Shown here: in pieces, positions 33,501 through 41,944 of the stretch | Position numbering within the stretch: position 1 is the stretch's first letter | Layout of the letters: every line of letters starts with the position of its first letter | NCBI RefSeq assembly: GCF_017349075.1 | Contig: NZ_JAFMOF010000008.1 | Span: 37,139 to 101,138 of the forward strand | Length of the DNA: 64,000 nt | From: Streptomyces triculaminicus | GTDB lineage: Bacteria; Actinomycetota; Actinomycetes; Streptomycetales; Streptomycetaceae | Direction: 5' to 3' | Program-made: the position numbers and the translations under genes | Notes under the pieces: model-generated | The model's database searches: none | Seen by the model: only the letters and a program-made list of their open reading frames with translations | What the model was told of the DNA's origin: nothing

Positions 33501-34172
33501 TCAGGCGACGGCGGCGCGTACGAGCAGGGTGCCCAGAGCCTCGTCCCCCGGCGGGGGCACGACACGGGCGTCGACGTGGGTGAAGCCGCTGCGCTTGAGC
33601 AGGTCGGCCCACGCGTCAGGGGTGTACTGCCAGCGGAGTACGGTCAGTTCCCGCTCGCGCCCCTCCAGCCATTTGCCGCGCATCTGCTGGGGCCCGTAGG
33701 CGTCGGGGCCGGGCTCGGCGTGGCTGAAGACGAAAACGCCACCGGGCGCGAGGCGCTTGGCGACCAGGGGGAGGAGTTCTTCCGGGTCGGTGAACCACAC
33801 CGCGCCCCACATGGAGTAGATCGCGTCGTACTCGGTGGCCTCGGTGAGGAGGAAGTCGCAGGCGTCCGCGTGGACGAAGGTGACGCCCGGTACGTGGGCC
33901 CACCAGCGGCGGGCGCGCTCGATCTGGAAGGCGGAGAAGTCCACGGCGGTCACCTCGATGCCGCGGCGTGCCAGGTGGACGGCGTCGGCACCTTCGCCCG
34001 GGCCCAGTTCCAGGACGGTGCGCGGAGCGCCGAGGAGTTCCGGGCCGGGGCCGTGGCCAGGGAACTGGGTCCATTCGAACGGGCCCGGCTCGGGGGTCGG
34101 CTGCTCGCCCTCCCCGCGGTGCGGTTTGTACAGGTCCCAGTATTCGGCCGGCGTGAGGGGCGGGCGGGGCAT
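33501..34172 (-). CDS. SAM-dependent methyltransferase
   Basis: 223 residues from ATG 34172, preceded by GAGGAG. N-terminal PAEYWDLYKPHRGEGEQPTPEPGPFEWTQFP, then motif I VLELGPGEGADAVHLARRGIEVTAVDFSAFQIERA and the YDAIYSMWGAVWFTDPEELLPLVAKRLAPGGVFVFSH block. Class I fold, similar to small-molecule methyltransferases of the TehB/TPMT look. Substrate unknown. Confidence 0.87.
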   Translation of the reverse strand: MPRPPLTPAEYWDLYKPHRGEGEQPTPEPGPFEWTQFPGHGPGPELLGAPRTVLELGPGEGADAVHLARRGIEVTAVDFSAFQIERARRWWAHVPGVTFVHADACDFLLTEATEYDAIYSMWGAVWFTDPEELLPLVAKRLAPGGVFVFSHAEPGPDAYGPQQMRGKWLEGRERELTVLRWQYTPDAWADLLKRSGFTHVDARVVPPPGDEALGTLLVRAAVA

Positions 34173-34279
34173 GGGCTCCTCGAGGGGGAACGGTGGGCCG
34201 GCGGAGTTCGCCACCGTACCGGCGCCCGCCCGGCCGCCGCCGGGCGTTGGCGGAATGCCGCCGGGTTGGAGCCGGCTCG

Positions 34280-34712
34280 AACGACACGGCACGACCGACC
34301 TCGCTCTGCTCCGCCGCGCCGCGCGGGAGGTCGGGTTACCGACAGATGTTCTGGCCGCGGCCATCGGGCTCGCCGAGACGGCAGCCACTACAGTGGCGCC
34401 GTCTGCCCGCCGACGCCGCGTTCTCCATCAGCCCGGCCGCCATCACGCTCTCGGCCCTCGGCGATGCCGGAGCCGCCCTCCATGCCGGCCGAGGCCTGCA
34501 CCCTGGGCAGTTCCCCACGACCGAGCGGCGAGCCCGCATGCACACCGATCTCGCCCGCGCCTGGTGGCAGTGGGCAAGCACCAGCAGACCGCCGACGCCC
34601 GCCTCAAAGCCCTGCGAGCGTCCCCTGCCGAGGTACGTGACCGGCCCGCCATCCGTAGCGTCGCCACCGACCTGATCGACCGGCACGCCCGAACACCCGG
34701 CGCACGCGAGCG
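34280..34712 (+). pseudogene. Remnant of a helical (TPR-type) regulator, frameshifted
   Basis: Pieces in three plus-strand frames join into a plausible protein: TTDLALLRRAAREVGLPTDVLAAAIGLAE, then AALHAGRGLHPGQFPTTERRARMHTDLARAWWQW, then QTADARLKALRASPAEVRDRPAIRSVATDLIDRHARTPGARE. The last two look like the TPR tail of XRE-family Streptomyces regulators. The DNA-binding N-terminus is absent and frames change near 34380 and 34570. It ends at a junction with a truncated peptidase-like gene on the opposite strand. Confidence 0.5.
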
Positions 34713-35495
34713 GTCGGCCGCGGTCCGCATCTCGGTGGCCGTTCGGTGGAACTCCTCCAAGGCCCAGTGGTAGGTCTCGGTCACGTCGATGTCCGTGCCG
34801 GTGGTCCAGCGGGCCGAGAGCAGGTAGCGTTCGCGGCCCACGGCGTCCGGGGTGCCGTCCGCGGCAGGCAGGTACGTCTCCCTCAGCCAGCTGCGGAACT
34901 CCTCGACGCCGACGGTGGCGTGGGCAGCAGCGGCCTCCAGTTCCTGGCGCATCCGGGGCGGGCCTTTGGCGACGAATTCGAGGAACCAACTCCTGGTGCC
35001 GTTGTCCTGGCCGGTCCAGGAGGCAAGCTGGCCGATCACCGCCCGCCTGGCGCGGCGCGGACAGCAGGCCTCGTCTGATGCCCTCGGTGAGGGTCGGGCG
35101 GTAACCGGCCAGCGCTGCCGACACATTGTGGCGCCGCGGCCCAGTCGTCCTCGGTGTCGGTGGGCATGAGGGCGAAGATCCTGCGCACCCGGTGCACGGC
35201 CGAGTTGACGTTGCGCAGCTGCCGGTAGTGGTCACCGGCTGCGTGCAAGGCGAGCTCGGCGGCGAGGCGCTCCCGCAGCAGCCGATCACAGGCCAGCTCC
35301 ACAGGCCCTTCGCCAGCCGGTGCCGCGTTCAGCGCGGCGAGCGCACGACGGCACCCTTCGGCCAGGGCGTCGAAGCCGTCCGGGGACAGGTCGGACTGAC
35401 GGTGGTCCCCCGGGAACAGGCCCAGCCTCGTGGAGGTCATTGGGTCGAGTGACGCGATCCGGTGGACGTAATCGTCGGCGATACGACGCGCGGTC
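34713..35495 (-). pseudogene. DUF885-type peptidase remnant, frameshifted and truncated
   Basis: Read from ATG 35495 (MTARRIADDYVHRIASLDPMTSTRLGLFPGDHRQSDLSPDGFDALAEG...) this is the N-terminal part of a DUF885 (S9-like, collagenase-type metallopeptidase) protein. The frame shifts near 35130 (to NVSAALAGYRPTLTEGIRRGLLSAPRQA) and again near 35045 (to RAVIGQLASWTGQDNGTRSWFLEFVAKG...LREWYLPA-like EETYLPAADG). It stops at about residue 255 of an expected 550, where the sequence changes to the opposite-strand regulator remnant. The HExxH half is missing. Not functional as read. Confidence 0.6.
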
Positions 35496-35712
35496 ATGGT
35501 CTTCTCCGGCACCCCGCCATCCTGACGGAACGTGGAGCGCGGTGTCACCAACGCAACCTGCACGTCACGAGCCGGGGTCAGGACCGGCTTCGTCGACATC
35601 TCACTGAAGGTCGCCGGTCTCAGATGGGCAAGAAGGGGCTTGGTGAACACCCGACAAAAGCGGTGCGGGGAATGTCGGGTGATCGGGGCTGGTGCCGCCG
35701 CACGATGGGGGC

Positions 35713-36504
35713 ATGGATGACACGACCTTGGTATCCCGCTTCCTCCGCGACGGCTTCGTGAAGCTGGAGGGCGCCGTCGCGCCGCGCGTGGCCGCGGACT
35801 GCGCGCGGCTGCTGTGGCGAGAGACGGGCTGCGACCCGGACGATCCAGCGACGTGGACGCAGCCCGTGCACTGGGTGGCCGGCATGGCGCAGGGGCCCTT
35901 CGCCACCGCACCCAACTCTCCGTCCCTGCAGCGCGCGTACGACCTGCTCGTCGGCGCGGGACGCTGGGAGCCGCGCTACTCGCTGGGCACGTTCCCGCTG
36001 CGCTTCCCGCACGAGGAGGAGCCGGACGACGCGGGCTGGCACATCGAGGGGAGCTATCTGCCGGAGGGCGAGAGCTGGTACTTCACGAATCTGCGCTCCC
36101 GGGGCCGGGCGTTGCTGATGCTGTTCCTGTTCAGCGAGGTCGGCGAGAAGGACGCCCCGACCCGGATCCGGGTCGGCTCACACCTCGACGTACCTAAGGT
36201 GCTGGAGAAGTACGGGGAGGACGGGGCGAGCGGGCTGACCCTTGCGCCCGATCTGGTGGCGGCCTCCGACCACCGGCCACTCGCCCTCGCCACCGGGTCC
36301 CCGGGCGACGTCTTCCTATGCCATCCCTTCCTGGTCCACGCGGCGCAACCGCACCATGGGGTGCGACCGCGCTTCATGGCCCAGCCGCCGCTGATGCCGG
36401 CCGCGCCGTACGAACTGGAGCGGGCCGACGGCGCGTACTCACCCGTGGAGATCGCGATCCGTCGCGGCCTGGGACAGGACACCCTGGTCACCAGCCTTCG
36501 CTGA
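35713..36504 (+). CDS. Phytanoyl-CoA dioxygenase (PhyH) family protein
   Basis: 263 residues from ATG 35713. It begins LVSRFLRDGFVKLEGAVAPRVAADCARLLW, the typical PhyH opening. Iron ligands appear as WHIEGSY (His-x-Glu rather than the common His-x-Asp) and FLCHPFLVHAAQPHHGVRPRF (distal His and the 2-oxoglutarate-binding Arg). This is an Fe(II)/2-oxoglutarate oxygenase of unknown substrate. The Glu in the facial triad is unusual and worth noting but compatible with metal binding. Confidence 0.85.
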   Translation: MDDTTLVSRFLRDGFVKLEGAVAPRVAADCARLLWRETGCDPDDPATWTQPVHWVAGMAQGPFATAPNSPSLQRAYDLLVGAGRWEPRYSLGTFPLRFPHEEEPDDAGWHIEGSYLPEGESWYFTNLRSRGRALLMLFLFSEVGEKDAPTRIRVGSHLDVPKVLEKYGEDGASGLTLAPDLVAASDHRPLALATGSPGDVFLCHPFLVHAAQPHHGVRPRFMAQPPLMPAAPYELERADGAYSPVEIAIRRGLGQDTLVTSLR

Positions 36505-36636
36505 GAAACGCTCAATCTTCACTACGAGAGGTCAGCCGCCGTCGCGTCGCGGACACACGTCGGTCTTCGCCGGTTCCTGACTTCGGTCACGCCTGACAAG
36601 GACTGACCGGGCCGACCGGGCCGCTATACAAGGGGG

Positions 36637-37224
36637 ATGACTTTCCCGGAGGCATCCCGGCGCCACTTCCTGCGCACGGCGGCCGCTGCCGCCCCGCTCG
36701 CCGCGCTCGGCACGCCCGCACCACCCGCGATCGCCGAGCCGCAACGCTGGAGCGGGGACTGGCCCGCACCTCTCCGGAACGCGGTGACGCGCGCCATGCC
36801 CGCCGCCGTGGACCGGGCCCGCGAGGCCCGCTGGCCGTTCGGGGCGGTCCTGGTCGGCGTAAGCAGCGGGGCCGTCGTGGCCGGAGCCCGTAACACCACG
36901 GACGTCTCCGGCGACCCCACGGAGCACGCCGAGATGAACCTGCTGCGCAAGGCCGTGGCGATGGACCTCGACCTCCACACTCACGTGGTGGTCTCCACCG
37001 CCGAGCCGTGTGCGATGTGTGCGGGCGCGCTCCTCTGGGGTGAGGTACGGGGTGTCGCCTATGGCACCTCCGTAGCCGAGCTCATCTCCTACGGGATCCC
37101 GCAGGTCGACCTGTCCTTCACCGACGTGGCCAGGCTCTCGCGGCTGAAAACGGGGCGGCCCATCGTGGCCCGTGACGTACGGCCGGACCTCACCGATCCG
37201 CTCTACCGCGATCTGATGCCCTGA
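36637..37224 (+). CDS. Tat-exported nucleoside/cytidine deaminase-like protein
   Basis: 195 residues. Twin-Arg signal SRRHFLRTAAAAAPLAALG at residues 7-25, then a deaminase domain: AVDRAREARWPFGAVLV, TEHAEMNLLRKA (zinc His and catalytic Glu), STAEPCAMCAGALLWGEVRGVAYG (two zinc Cys), ending in the TadA/guanine-deaminase-like C-terminus with ISYGIPQVDL. All zinc ligands are present. Export of such an enzyme is unusual; a purine or pyrimidine salvage or detoxifying role outside the cell is possible. Confidence 0.88.
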   Translation: MTFPEASRRHFLRTAAAAAPLAALGTPAPPAIAEPQRWSGDWPAPLRNAVTRAMPAAVDRAREARWPFGAVLVGVSSGAVVAGARNTTDVSGDPTEHAEMNLLRKAVAMDLDLHTHVVVSTAEPCAMCAGALLWGEVRGVAYGTSVAELISYGIPQVDLSFTDVARLSRLKTGRPIVARDVRPDLTDPLYRDLMP

Positions 37225-37449
37225 GCCCCTGAGCACCGCCATGAGCTCCAGCCCGTAACGGCCAGGGCAGCCACAGGCCGATCGGGGCTCGAACGCGGGG
37301 ACGGCGGCGCCGGTGCCGTTCCAGTCCGCCATGGCCCGGGCCCCGGTGGCGAGCGCCGGGTCGCGGGTCGCGTCGGCCGAGGCCGATGACGCCATCCGGC
37401 AGAGAAACCCACTTGAACGGGCCCTGGGTGGGCGTGGCAGGCTTGCGCG
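37225..37449. other. Short gap with coding-like minus-strand fragment
   Basis: Minus-strand frame about 37232-37400 reads SASADATRDPALATGARAMADWNGTGAAVPAFEPRSACGC, with coding-type composition. No supporting start or family was recognised. Possibly a gene stub; I do not call it. Confidence 0.25.
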
Positions 37450-38829
37450 GTGATCGTTGAGTTGGCTCCCGGCTTTCTGAGCTGGGACGAAGTGGATCCT
37501 GCCCGTCATCCGTTCGACAGCGCGTCGGCAGCGCAGGTGGTGCAATCGCTCGGGCCGGCCCGGCGGGTGCCTCGCCGCCCCGACATCCCCTTCCACGACC
37601 TGGCGATGAGCGATTGGAGCCACGGCGAGGCCAAGCTCTGGGCCGACGCCATGTCGTATGCCCTCGTCCAGCGCTACGGCCGCTGGACCGTGGGCTGGCG
37701 CTGGGCACACGACGAAGGGGACTTCGACGGAGGGCCGGTGGGCAACTGGTGCTGCCCACGGGATTCGATCACCACCCCGGAGGAGACGCTTGCCCTCGTC
37801 GTCGCCGCGCTGTGCGAGTGGCGCGGGTGGCTGGAGAGTCTCGCCGGATGGTTCGAGACCTATCCGCTGCAGCTGAACGCCGTCGAGGACCAGCGGATCT
37901 GGTGGGAGCGCGCGGCTCGGAACCTGATCCTGCAGGTCGTCGACCGCACCGGCAGCGGCAGCGGCTGGCACAGGCACTGCCGTCAGGTGCTCACCTGGTT
38001 CCTCGATCGCTGGGGAGTCGCACCCGACATGGCGCAGGAGCTGGTCGAGGAGGCGATCGGCGGGCGGTTCCGCAGCTGGACCGGCCCCGAGACGGTGCTG
38101 GTCGACGACGTCGCGGAGCGGCTCGCGCTGTCGCTGCGGCCGGACGACGGCACGCGGTCCCCCGAGCCGGCCCCGGACCACCTGCGGCGCTGGCTCGCGT
38201 TGCGTGAGTCCGTGCCGTGGCAGGAAGCCCCGGGAGGTGGCGCGGACGGTCCGGTGATCCCATGCCGCGACGGCGCGGCGGAGGACATCCGCGCCTTCGA
38301 CGGCGCCGTGGACCCCGCCCGTGCCGCGGGCCTGCTCGCCGCCCTGGAGCTGCTGCGGGCCGACGCGGCACGCGGCGTCCCGCTCGATTTCGAACTGCTC
38401 CGCCGCTGGCAGCAGCACGTCCTGGACACGCCGCAGGTGCCGCCGTTCCGCAGTTCGCCCGCCTTCGCCAAGGGGGGCCGGGAACGCTACGGCATCGGTC
38501 CGGACACCCGCGCCCGCTTCGATGCCTGCCTGGCCGAAAGCGCGACGAACGGCGGGCGCGCCCTGCCCCTGACCGCTCGCGCGGCACGCGCCTATCTCGA
38601 CGTCTGCTTCTTCCATCCCTTCGACGACGGCAACGCCCGGTGCGCCTTCCTCGCCCTCGTCTTCGTCCTCGCCCGCGAGGGCATCGCACTCGAGGATGTC
38701 GGCCTGCTCCGTCGCGTCACCTTCCAGGCCGATGTCCCTCAGGACCCGCTGATCCTCGCCCGGTACATCGGCATCCACCTCACGGAGACCCGACGCACCG
38801 CCGCCTCCTCCGGCTCGTCACCGAGCTGA
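37450..38829 (+). CDS. Fic-domain protein
   Basis: 459 residues from GTG 37450. The N-terminal 250 residues are a Trp-rich, unrecognised region (WTVGWRWAHDEGDFDGGPVGNWCCP, ESLAGWFETYP). The Fic domain (about 270-445) ends with ARAYLDVCFFHPFDDGNARCAFLALVFVLAREGI. The motif HPFDDGNAR matches HxFx(D/E)GNxR but has Ala instead of the second Gly. The catalytic His and Arg remain. It may AMP- or UMP-ylate a partner, or act as a toxin. No inhibitory (S/T)xxxE(G/N) helix is obvious next to it. Confidence 0.85.
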   Translation: MIVELAPGFLSWDEVDPARHPFDSASAAQVVQSLGPARRVPRRPDIPFHDLAMSDWSHGEAKLWADAMSYALVQRYGRWTVGWRWAHDEGDFDGGPVGNWCCPRDSITTPEETLALVVAALCEWRGWLESLAGWFETYPLQLNAVEDQRIWWERAARNLILQVVDRTGSGSGWHRHCRQVLTWFLDRWGVAPDMAQELVEEAIGGRFRSWTGPETVLVDDVAERLALSLRPDDGTRSPEPAPDHLRRWLALRESVPWQEAPGGGADGPVIPCRDGAAEDIRAFDGAVDPARAAGLLAALELLRADAARGVPLDFELLRRWQQHVLDTPQVPPFRSSPAFAKGGRERYGIGPDTRARFDACLAESATNGGRALPLTARAARAYLDVCFFHPFDDGNARCAFLALVFVLAREGIALEDVGLLRRVTFQADVPQDPLILARYIGIHLTETRRTAASSGSSPS

Positions 38830-38907
38830 GCGGCTCAGTCCCACACCGCGAACCATCCGACCGTCGTTAAAGCTCGCACGCTTCGGGTACTGCGGCGGAG
38901 GGGCTTG

Positions 38908-38928
38908 ACCCTGACCCTGCGTCAGGGT
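38908..38928. promoter_or_regulatory. MerR-type operator
   Basis: ACCCTGAC, 5 bases, GTCAGGGT: a perfect 8-bp dyad directly downstream of a TTGACC -35 element (38905-38910), the usual MerR-family arrangement. It precedes the hydrolase-merR pair by 15 bases and is probably bound by that MerR protein. Confidence 0.7.
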
Positions 38929-38942
38929 TGGAGCCTTTCCGC

Positions 38943-39857
38943 ATGACGAACCACATCACTTCCTCGGATCGGCTCGCTCCGCCGATCGGAGGGTTCCAGG
39001 AGATCGACGGCCGCCGTGTTTTCGTGCATCGGTCGGGCAGCGGCGGACCGGCCGTAGTGTTCCTGCCGGGCGCGAGCGCGGCCGGCCTGGACTATTTCGG
39101 TGTCCAGCAAGGAGTTTCGCAGTTCACCACCGCTGTGGTGTACGACCGCGGCGGCACCGGCTACAGCGATCCCCTCCCGCTGCCGCGTACCGCCGCCGCG
39201 GTCGCCACGGAGCTGCACGAGCTGCTGCGCGCCCAGGGCATCGCCGCCCCGTACATTCTGGCGGCACACTCCCTCGGCGGCTTCTACGCGCATCGGTTCG
39301 CGCAGCTGTACCCGCAGGACGTGGCGGGACTGGTCTGGTTGGACGCCCTCCATCGCGACTGGGACACGTTCCTGCCGCCCGCAATGCATCTCGCCGCCTT
39401 CGAGCAGACGGCGCCTGATCTGGAGCAGCTCGAACAGATGCGCCCGGCCCTGCGCGAGATGCGCGACGAGTTGCTCGCGGACTACCCGGAGCACGTACGG
39501 CAGCCGCTGATCGATGCCCATGAGAGTGACGAATGGCTCCGCGTCGGCATCGCCGAGCGCAGCGCATTGGCCGAACTCGCCGGTGAATTGCGGGCCGGGC
39601 CGAACATTCCTGACGTCCCGGTGGTCGCCCTCACCGTGCTGGGCATCGACCCCGCCCAGCAGGCGCTGATGTCGGAGCGGACGTTGCAGGAAATACGCGA
39701 TGGCAAGACGAGAATGGACGCGGCCCTGGTGAGCGCGGTCTCGCAGGGGGAACAACGCTTCCTCTCCGACACCCTCCACCACCGGCTCTGCTTCGACCGC
39801 CCCGATGCCGTGGTCCAGGCGATCCGCGACATCGTCGACCGGGCGGCTCGCCCATAG
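38943..39857 (+). CDS. Alpha/beta-hydrolase under MerR control
   Basis: 304 residues from ATG 38943. VVFLPGASAAGLDYF, nucleophile elbow AAHSLGGFYAHRFAQLYP, and a C-terminal LCFDRPDAVVQAIRDIVD. The Asp is likely in the segment DVPVVALTVLG. It lies 41 bases before the MerR gene and behind a MerR operator, so the two form an autoregulated operon, probably induced by a hydrophobic or reactive compound. Confidence 0.88.
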   Translation: MTNHITSSDRLAPPIGGFQEIDGRRVFVHRSGSGGPAVVFLPGASAAGLDYFGVQQGVSQFTTAVVYDRGGTGYSDPLPLPRTAAAVATELHELLRAQGIAAPYILAAHSLGGFYAHRFAQLYPQDVAGLVWLDALHRDWDTFLPPAMHLAAFEQTAPDLEQLEQMRPALREMRDELLADYPEHVRQPLIDAHESDEWLRVGIAERSALAELAGELRAGPNIPDVPVVALTVLGIDPAQQALMSERTLQEIRDGKTRMDAALVSAVSQGEQRFLSDTLHHRLCFDRPDAVVQAIRDIVDRAARP

Positions 39858-39897
39858 ACTCGGCTCAATTGCCTTGCACGAAAACCAGAGGAGGACG

Positions 39898-40635
39898 GTG
39901 CTCACGATCAGCCGGCTCGCGGCGAGTGCCGGCGTGACCGTGCGCACCGTCCGCCACTACCACCACGTCGGCCTGTTGCCCGAGCCCGAGCGCGACGCCT
40001 CCGGCTACCGCCGCTACAGCGCGCAAGCGGTGGTGGATCTCATCCGGATCAGGACCCTCGCCGATGCCGGTGTGCCACTGGCCCGTATCGACGCGCTGCT
40101 GCATGCACAGCCGACCCAATTCGCCGTGGCCATCACCGACATCGACGCCGAATTGCAGCGCAAGATCGACCAGCTCACCGATTACCGCCGCCGGATCGCT
40201 GAACTGGCCAGCGGCGAAAGACTTGTCCTGCCTCCCGAGGTGGTCGCCCTCCTCAACCGGATGCGCAGTCTTGGGATCAGCGAACAGAGGGTACGACTGG
40301 AGCGCGACTCGTGGATACTGATGCAGGCACTGGATCCGCACGTCATGCCGCAGCGGATACGCGACAAGAACGCCGGCTTCGACGACCCCGAGACGATGCG
40401 CCTTTATCTCGCCTGTGATCAATCAGTCGACTGGGATCGGGACGATCCACGCCTGGACCGGCTCATCGACGACCTGGATGCGTGGGAGATCAAGCACGAA
40501 CGAAACGGCAGCGAGCCAAAGTACGTGAAGCTGGCCATTTCCCGGATCTCCGAGTCATCACCGGCGTGGCAACGCATCCTCGATGCGCTCGCCCACCGCG
40601 CCAAGCAGCGCCGAACCGCCGGACACGACAGCTGA
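39898..40635 (+). CDS. MerR-family transcriptional regulator
   Basis: 245 residues from GTG 39898 (GAGGAGG upstream). N-terminal DNA-binding domain: LTISRLAASAGVTVRTVRHYHHVGLLPEPERDASGYRRYSAQAVVDLIRIRTLADAGVPLARID, then the coiled dimerisation helix (ELQRKIDQLTDYRRRIAEL) and a C-terminal ligand-binding part of about 120 residues. It has no Cys cluster of metal sensors. It likely binds 38908-38928 and controls the hydrolase operon. Confidence 0.92.
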   Translation: MLTISRLAASAGVTVRTVRHYHHVGLLPEPERDASGYRRYSAQAVVDLIRIRTLADAGVPLARIDALLHAQPTQFAVAITDIDAELQRKIDQLTDYRRRIAELASGERLVLPPEVVALLNRMRSLGISEQRVRLERDSWILMQALDPHVMPQRIRDKNAGFDDPETMRLYLACDQSVDWDRDDPRLDRLIDDLDAWEIKHERNGSEPKYVKLAISRISESSPAWQRILDALAHRAKQRRTAGHDS

Positions 40636-40852
40636 AGCCGGCACCCCTGGTCACGTCCGACAGCTGGTGCGCGCATATCGGCACGTCAGGACGTCGTCAC
40701 TTGAGACAGTACGCGGCGTGGCAGTGGCCGACGCCATTCGCCCAGCCGGGGTACGAGGATCCGGCGAGCCGGACTCCGTACCTCGCCCCAGACCGCACCA
40801 GCAGCCAGTGCGTCGGCCCACCGACCGCCGCGATCACTCAGGTCCAACTCGC
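40636..40852. other. Gap between convergent merR and tetR
   Basis: No gene called. Minus-strand frames give coding-like runs (for example RYGVRLAGSSYPGWANGVGHCHAAYCLK) but without support for start or family. Confidence 0.25.
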
Positions 40853-41506
40853 TCAGGCTCGGTCGGCCAGCAGGTCGTTGACTTCTGCGGCGAAGAGCAG
40901 GGCGGGGTCGAAGCCCATCCCGGTGAAGTGTCCGGCGAGTTCCAGGGACAGGACGCCGTGCAGCCGGGTCCAGAAGTTCAGCGCCTGGTGCAGGGTGGCT
41001 GCCGGGGCGGAGTGGCCGGCTGCCCAGTGCCGATGGTCTGCCAGGTGGGTGGCGAACGGCGCCGCGGGATCGTCGCAGGCGAGTGCCGTGCAGGCGCCGA
41101 GCAGGGTTCCCATGATCTCGGAGGCGATGCCGGTGATGTCCTCGGGCGCGTGGTAACCAGGGACGGGGGTGCCATAGATGAGGAGGTACCGCTGCGGGTC
41201 CTCCAGGGCCCAGCCGCGCAGGGCGTGGGCCAGCCCGGCGAGGTCGGCACCACTGGCGGAGGCCGTACGGAAGGTCTCGGCGAGGCTCTGGTACGCGTCC
41301 CGGATGAGTTCGGTGATCAAGTCGTCGCGGCTGGCGAAGTAGCGGTAGAGCGCGGGGCCGGTCATGCCCATCTGCCGGGCGATGGCGTTGAGGGAGAGCG
41401 CGGATGCTCCCGCCGTGGCGATCTGCTCCCAGGCGCGTTCCTTGACCTCCGCGCGCACCTGCGCGCGGTAGCGCTCCCGCGGGGTCTTCGTGTCCGTCTT
41501 CGCCAC
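40853..41506 (-). CDS. TetR-family regulator
   Basis: 217 residues from ATG 41506. HTH: RERYRAQVRAEVKERAWEQIATAGASALSLNAIARQMGMTGPALYRYFASRDDLITELI, followed by a TetR C-terminal domain of the WHG type (AWALEDPQRYLLIYGTPVPGY, LGLL-like helices). It is divergent from a small membrane protein and a secreted SRPBCC protein; the shared spacer holds a dyad at 41609-41625 that could be its operator. Confidence 0.92.
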   Translation of the reverse strand: MAKTDTKTPRERYRAQVRAEVKERAWEQIATAGASALSLNAIARQMGMTGPALYRYFASRDDLITELIRDAYQSLAETFRTASASGADLAGLAHALRGWALEDPQRYLLIYGTPVPGYHAPEDITGIASEIMGTLLGACTALACDDPAAPFATHLADHRHWAAGHSAPAATLHQALNFWTRLHGVLSLELAGHFTGMGFDPALLFAAEVNDLLADRA

Positions 41507-41608
41507 GGCCAGCCACCCTTCTCCAACTGTGGTGCGACTGCTGACAGTTAGAGGCTATCACGAACGTATTGACCAGTTGCCGTATGCGAGTTATAACCAT
41601 TAACGAAC

Positions 41609-41625
41609 GAGTGAGCTCATCACTC
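41609..41625. promoter_or_regulatory. Candidate TetR operator
   Basis: GAGTGA, 5 bases, TCACTC: a perfect dyad in the divergent spacer between tetR (41506) and the gene at 41683. Confidence 0.4.
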
Positions 41626-41682
41626 TCTCGCTCCGTCAGTTCACCCCACGCTCGTGCACTGCACCAGACAAGGGGAACAGTC

Positions 41683-41895
41683 ATGAACTCGACTCCCACT
41701 ACATCCAGTTCACGCCGACCTCGCACGGACTGGCGGCCCACTCCGCTGTCGCTGACCGTCGCCGCCTGGGCGGCCGCCGTGATGGTCGTCGGTCAGTTCG
41801 CTCTGATCGCGGCAGTCCCGGTCGTGATCGCCGCGTCCCTCGCACTTATCGTGACCCTCCGTCGGGCCCGACCCGCACGCCTGCCCGTGATGTGA
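41683..41895 (+). CDS. Small membrane protein
   Basis: 70 residues from ATG 41683, ribosome site AAGGGGAA. Basic N-terminus then hydrophobic region about 23-58 (LTVAAWAAAVMVVGQFALIAAVPVVIAASLALIVTL), one or two helices, and a short basic tail. Immediately upstream of the SRPBCC gene; divergent from TetR. Unknown function. Confidence 0.65.
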   Translation: MNSTPTTSSSRRPRTDWRPTPLSLTVAAWAAAVMVVGQFALIAAVPVVIAASLALIVTLRRARPARLPVM

Positions 41896-41944
41896 AGGCC
41901 ACCCACCGGACAACGCGCGCCACCGACCGACAAGGAGATCTGCC

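Noticed and set aside
37190..37440. Minus-strand ORF at the end of the deaminase gene
   Set aside because: A short coding-like run only, no start or family, overlapping the deaminase end.
36532..38778. A 748-residue minus-strand open frame opposite the Fic gene
   Set aside because: It is an antisense frame produced by GC-rich third positions. The plus strand encodes a protein with a recognisable Fic motif and the minus product has no domain-like features.
40636..40852. Small protein between merR and tetR
   Set aside because: Two overlapping minus-strand frames both look partly coding and neither has a ribosome site, so neither could be chosen.
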